The position numbers and the translations under genes are program-made. The notes below the pieces were generated by a model. That model ran no database searches, was not told the DNA's origin, and worked only from the letters and a program-made list of their open reading frames with translations. A stretch of 64,000 bases of DNA from contig CANHGL010000009.1 of assembly GCA_947460245.1 (NCBI GenBank), forward strand, positions 1-64,000, written 5' to 3'. Of the stretch, positions 63,335 to 64,000 are shown piece after piece. The stretch is from Sphingobacteriales bacterium. GTDB lineage: Bacteria; Bacteroidota; Bacteroidia; Chitinophagales; JADIYW01. Position 1 is the stretch's first letter, and each line of letters begins with the position of its first letter.

Positions 63335-63430
63335 TTCAATATTTTTTGTAAAAGTAGGAAAACTAAGGTGAATTTATTTCATTCAGCTTAAGCCCATTTG
63401 AAAGTCTATCAGAATAAAGCTCAATTAATG

Positions 63431-64000
63431 CTAAGCATAGTTCTTTCCCTTGAGTAATTCTTCTGCCAAATGGTAATTGTCTATCTGATCCGGATGGAAG
63501 TCTTTTTTGAAATATTGCCAGAATTGCTCAGTAATCGTTCCTCCAAATGACTTATTGAAATTGGTCAAAAAGCTAACTAAATGTTTAGGTATATCCTTTC
63601 TTTTTATGTCTTCGTCCTGATGTGTAAGCACTACTGTTCCTGCAGCTAAGTAAAACCATAGACCCCAAGTAGCTACTGCCATACCTCCAACACGAAGCGC
63701 ATAGCTGTCATCAACTTTTTTTAAGACATCAAATGGGATTGCTTTATGCTCTATCTCTTCAGCAGCATGCCACATAAAAAGATCTTTCATTTCTTCAGGC
63801 ATATTTTTTGTAATGTCCTTGTTTAATATCCCACTTTCTGCCAGCATAGCTGTATAGTGTTCTAGTCCAACAGTAACGCTTAGTGCAAGTTTATCACCTA
63901 ATCTATTTTTTTTTAAGGATTTCCTTACAAAGCTTTCTAACCCATTCCATGCCGTTGCTCTGAAGAAATCTACAAATTTCATAGGCTTTAGGTCTTGAGA
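63431..64000 (-). CDS. Metal-dependent hydrolase (COG3687/PF10118), 5' part cut by window edge
   Basis: The frame is open upstream of the listed ATG to the window end (SQDLKP before MKFVDF), and family members are about 280 aa, so roughly 90-100 N-terminal residues are missing. Visible motifs are VGLEHYTAMLAESG and MWHAAEEIEHKAIPFDVLK, where the paired E/H residues resemble a di-iron site. Function in bacteria is unknown. It is the last gene on this edge and lies 96 nt upstream of the sulfotransferase start. Confidence 0.85.
   Translation of the reverse strand, partial: SQDLKPMKFVDFFRATAWNGLESFVRKSLKKNRLGDKLALSVTVGLEHYTAMLAESGILNKDITKNMPEEMKDLFMWHAAEEIEHKAIPFDVLKKVDDSYALRVGGMAVATWGLWFYLAAGTVVLTHQDEDIKRKDIPKHLVSFLTNFNKSFGGTITEQFWQYFKKDFHPDQIDNYHLAEELLKGKNYA

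Noticed and set aside
1-64000. Search for tRNA, rRNA, CRISPR arrays, IS elements, phage or defence genes
   Set aside because: No cloverleaf, spaced direct repeats, transposase or integrase motifs, or defence domains were seen. The PglZ domain at 40.5-42 kb belongs to PorX and not to a BREX system.

Overview
The window comes from an AT-rich chromosome of a Bacteroidota bacterium, most likely of the Chitinophagia/Sphingobacteriia type. Supporting signs are a short (289 aa) primary sigma factor without region 1.1, promoters of the Bacteroidota type (TTG, about 19-21 nt, TAnnTTTG) in front of many genes, signal peptides ending in -AQ or -GQ, an LpxC-FabZ fusion protein, the type IX secretion regulator PorX together with a secreted hydrolase carrying a type IX sorting domain, and a long-form GAPDH. 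The content is core housekeeping genes. I see no insertion sequence, prophage, CRISPR array, tRNA, rRNA or defence island.

Layout. 0-3.7 kb, minus: SRP GTPase ffh, long GAPDH, rpoD. 3.9-7.7 kb, plus: lptF, a family 2 glycosyltransferase and ribBA as an overlapping operon. 7.7-12.8 kb, minus: a small Xre regulator and a giant TamB-like protein. 12.9-21.8 kb, plus: tsaD, a type IX-secreted alpha/beta hydrolase, glpD, pruA, a second secreted hydrolase, a crotonase and an RlmK-like methyltransferase. 21.8-23.1 kb, minus: a small exported protein and a lipase. 23.3-25.7 kb, plus: DAHP synthase/chorismate mutase, a 68-aa protein with its own terminator, an LprI-like exported protein and a ferredoxin. 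25.7-31.4 kb, minus: a metallo-hydrolase, an OmpA protein, an MFS transporter, a fatty acid desaturase and a hydrolase. 31.5-33.5 kb, plus: agmatine deiminase and N-carbamoylputrescine amidase (putrescine synthesis). 33.5-37 kb, minus: fadJ and fadI (beta-oxidation). 37-38.8 kb, plus: an SDR and an MBL protein. 38.8-42 kb, minus: ald, tsaE, porX. 42.2-47.2 kb, plus: an HD hydrolase, lpxD, lpxC-fabZ, lpxA (lipid A) and an ABC ATPase. 47.2-52 kb, minus: valS, a TraB/GumN protein and two thioredoxins. 52.2 kb, plus: ubiX. 52.8-59.3 kb, minus: a GT-C membrane protein, FKBP, an acyl-CoA carboxylase beta subunit, DUF5808, class I aldolase, DUF2177 and a metal-receptor-like binding protein, with the SRP RNA on the plus strand inside this block. 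59.4 kb, plus: a serine hydrolase. 60.5-64 kb, minus: a cysteine synthase family protein, a WecG-type glycosyltransferase, a sulfotransferase and a metal-dependent hydrolase cut by the window edge.

Functional links. Both partners of the signal recognition particle (ffh and the 4.5S RNA) are present. Envelope biogenesis is well represented (lptF, tamB, lpxD/lpxC-fabZ/lpxA, OmpA). PorX and the secreted hydrolase show that a type IX secretion system operates. Two members of the tRNA t6A pathway (tsaD, tsaE) are present but unlinked. No intergenic stretch exceeds about 230 bp.

The most unusual signal is not a gene cassette but a start-site architecture. Six genes have a -7-like box TAnnTTT(G/A) ending exactly 4 nt before the ATG (a seventh at 5 nt, an eighth at 7 nt before a TTG). 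Calibrated against the SRP RNA promoter in the same window, this places the transcription start at or next to the start codon, predicting leaderless mRNAs. TTG start codons are also frequent (eight genes), while no GTG start is needed.
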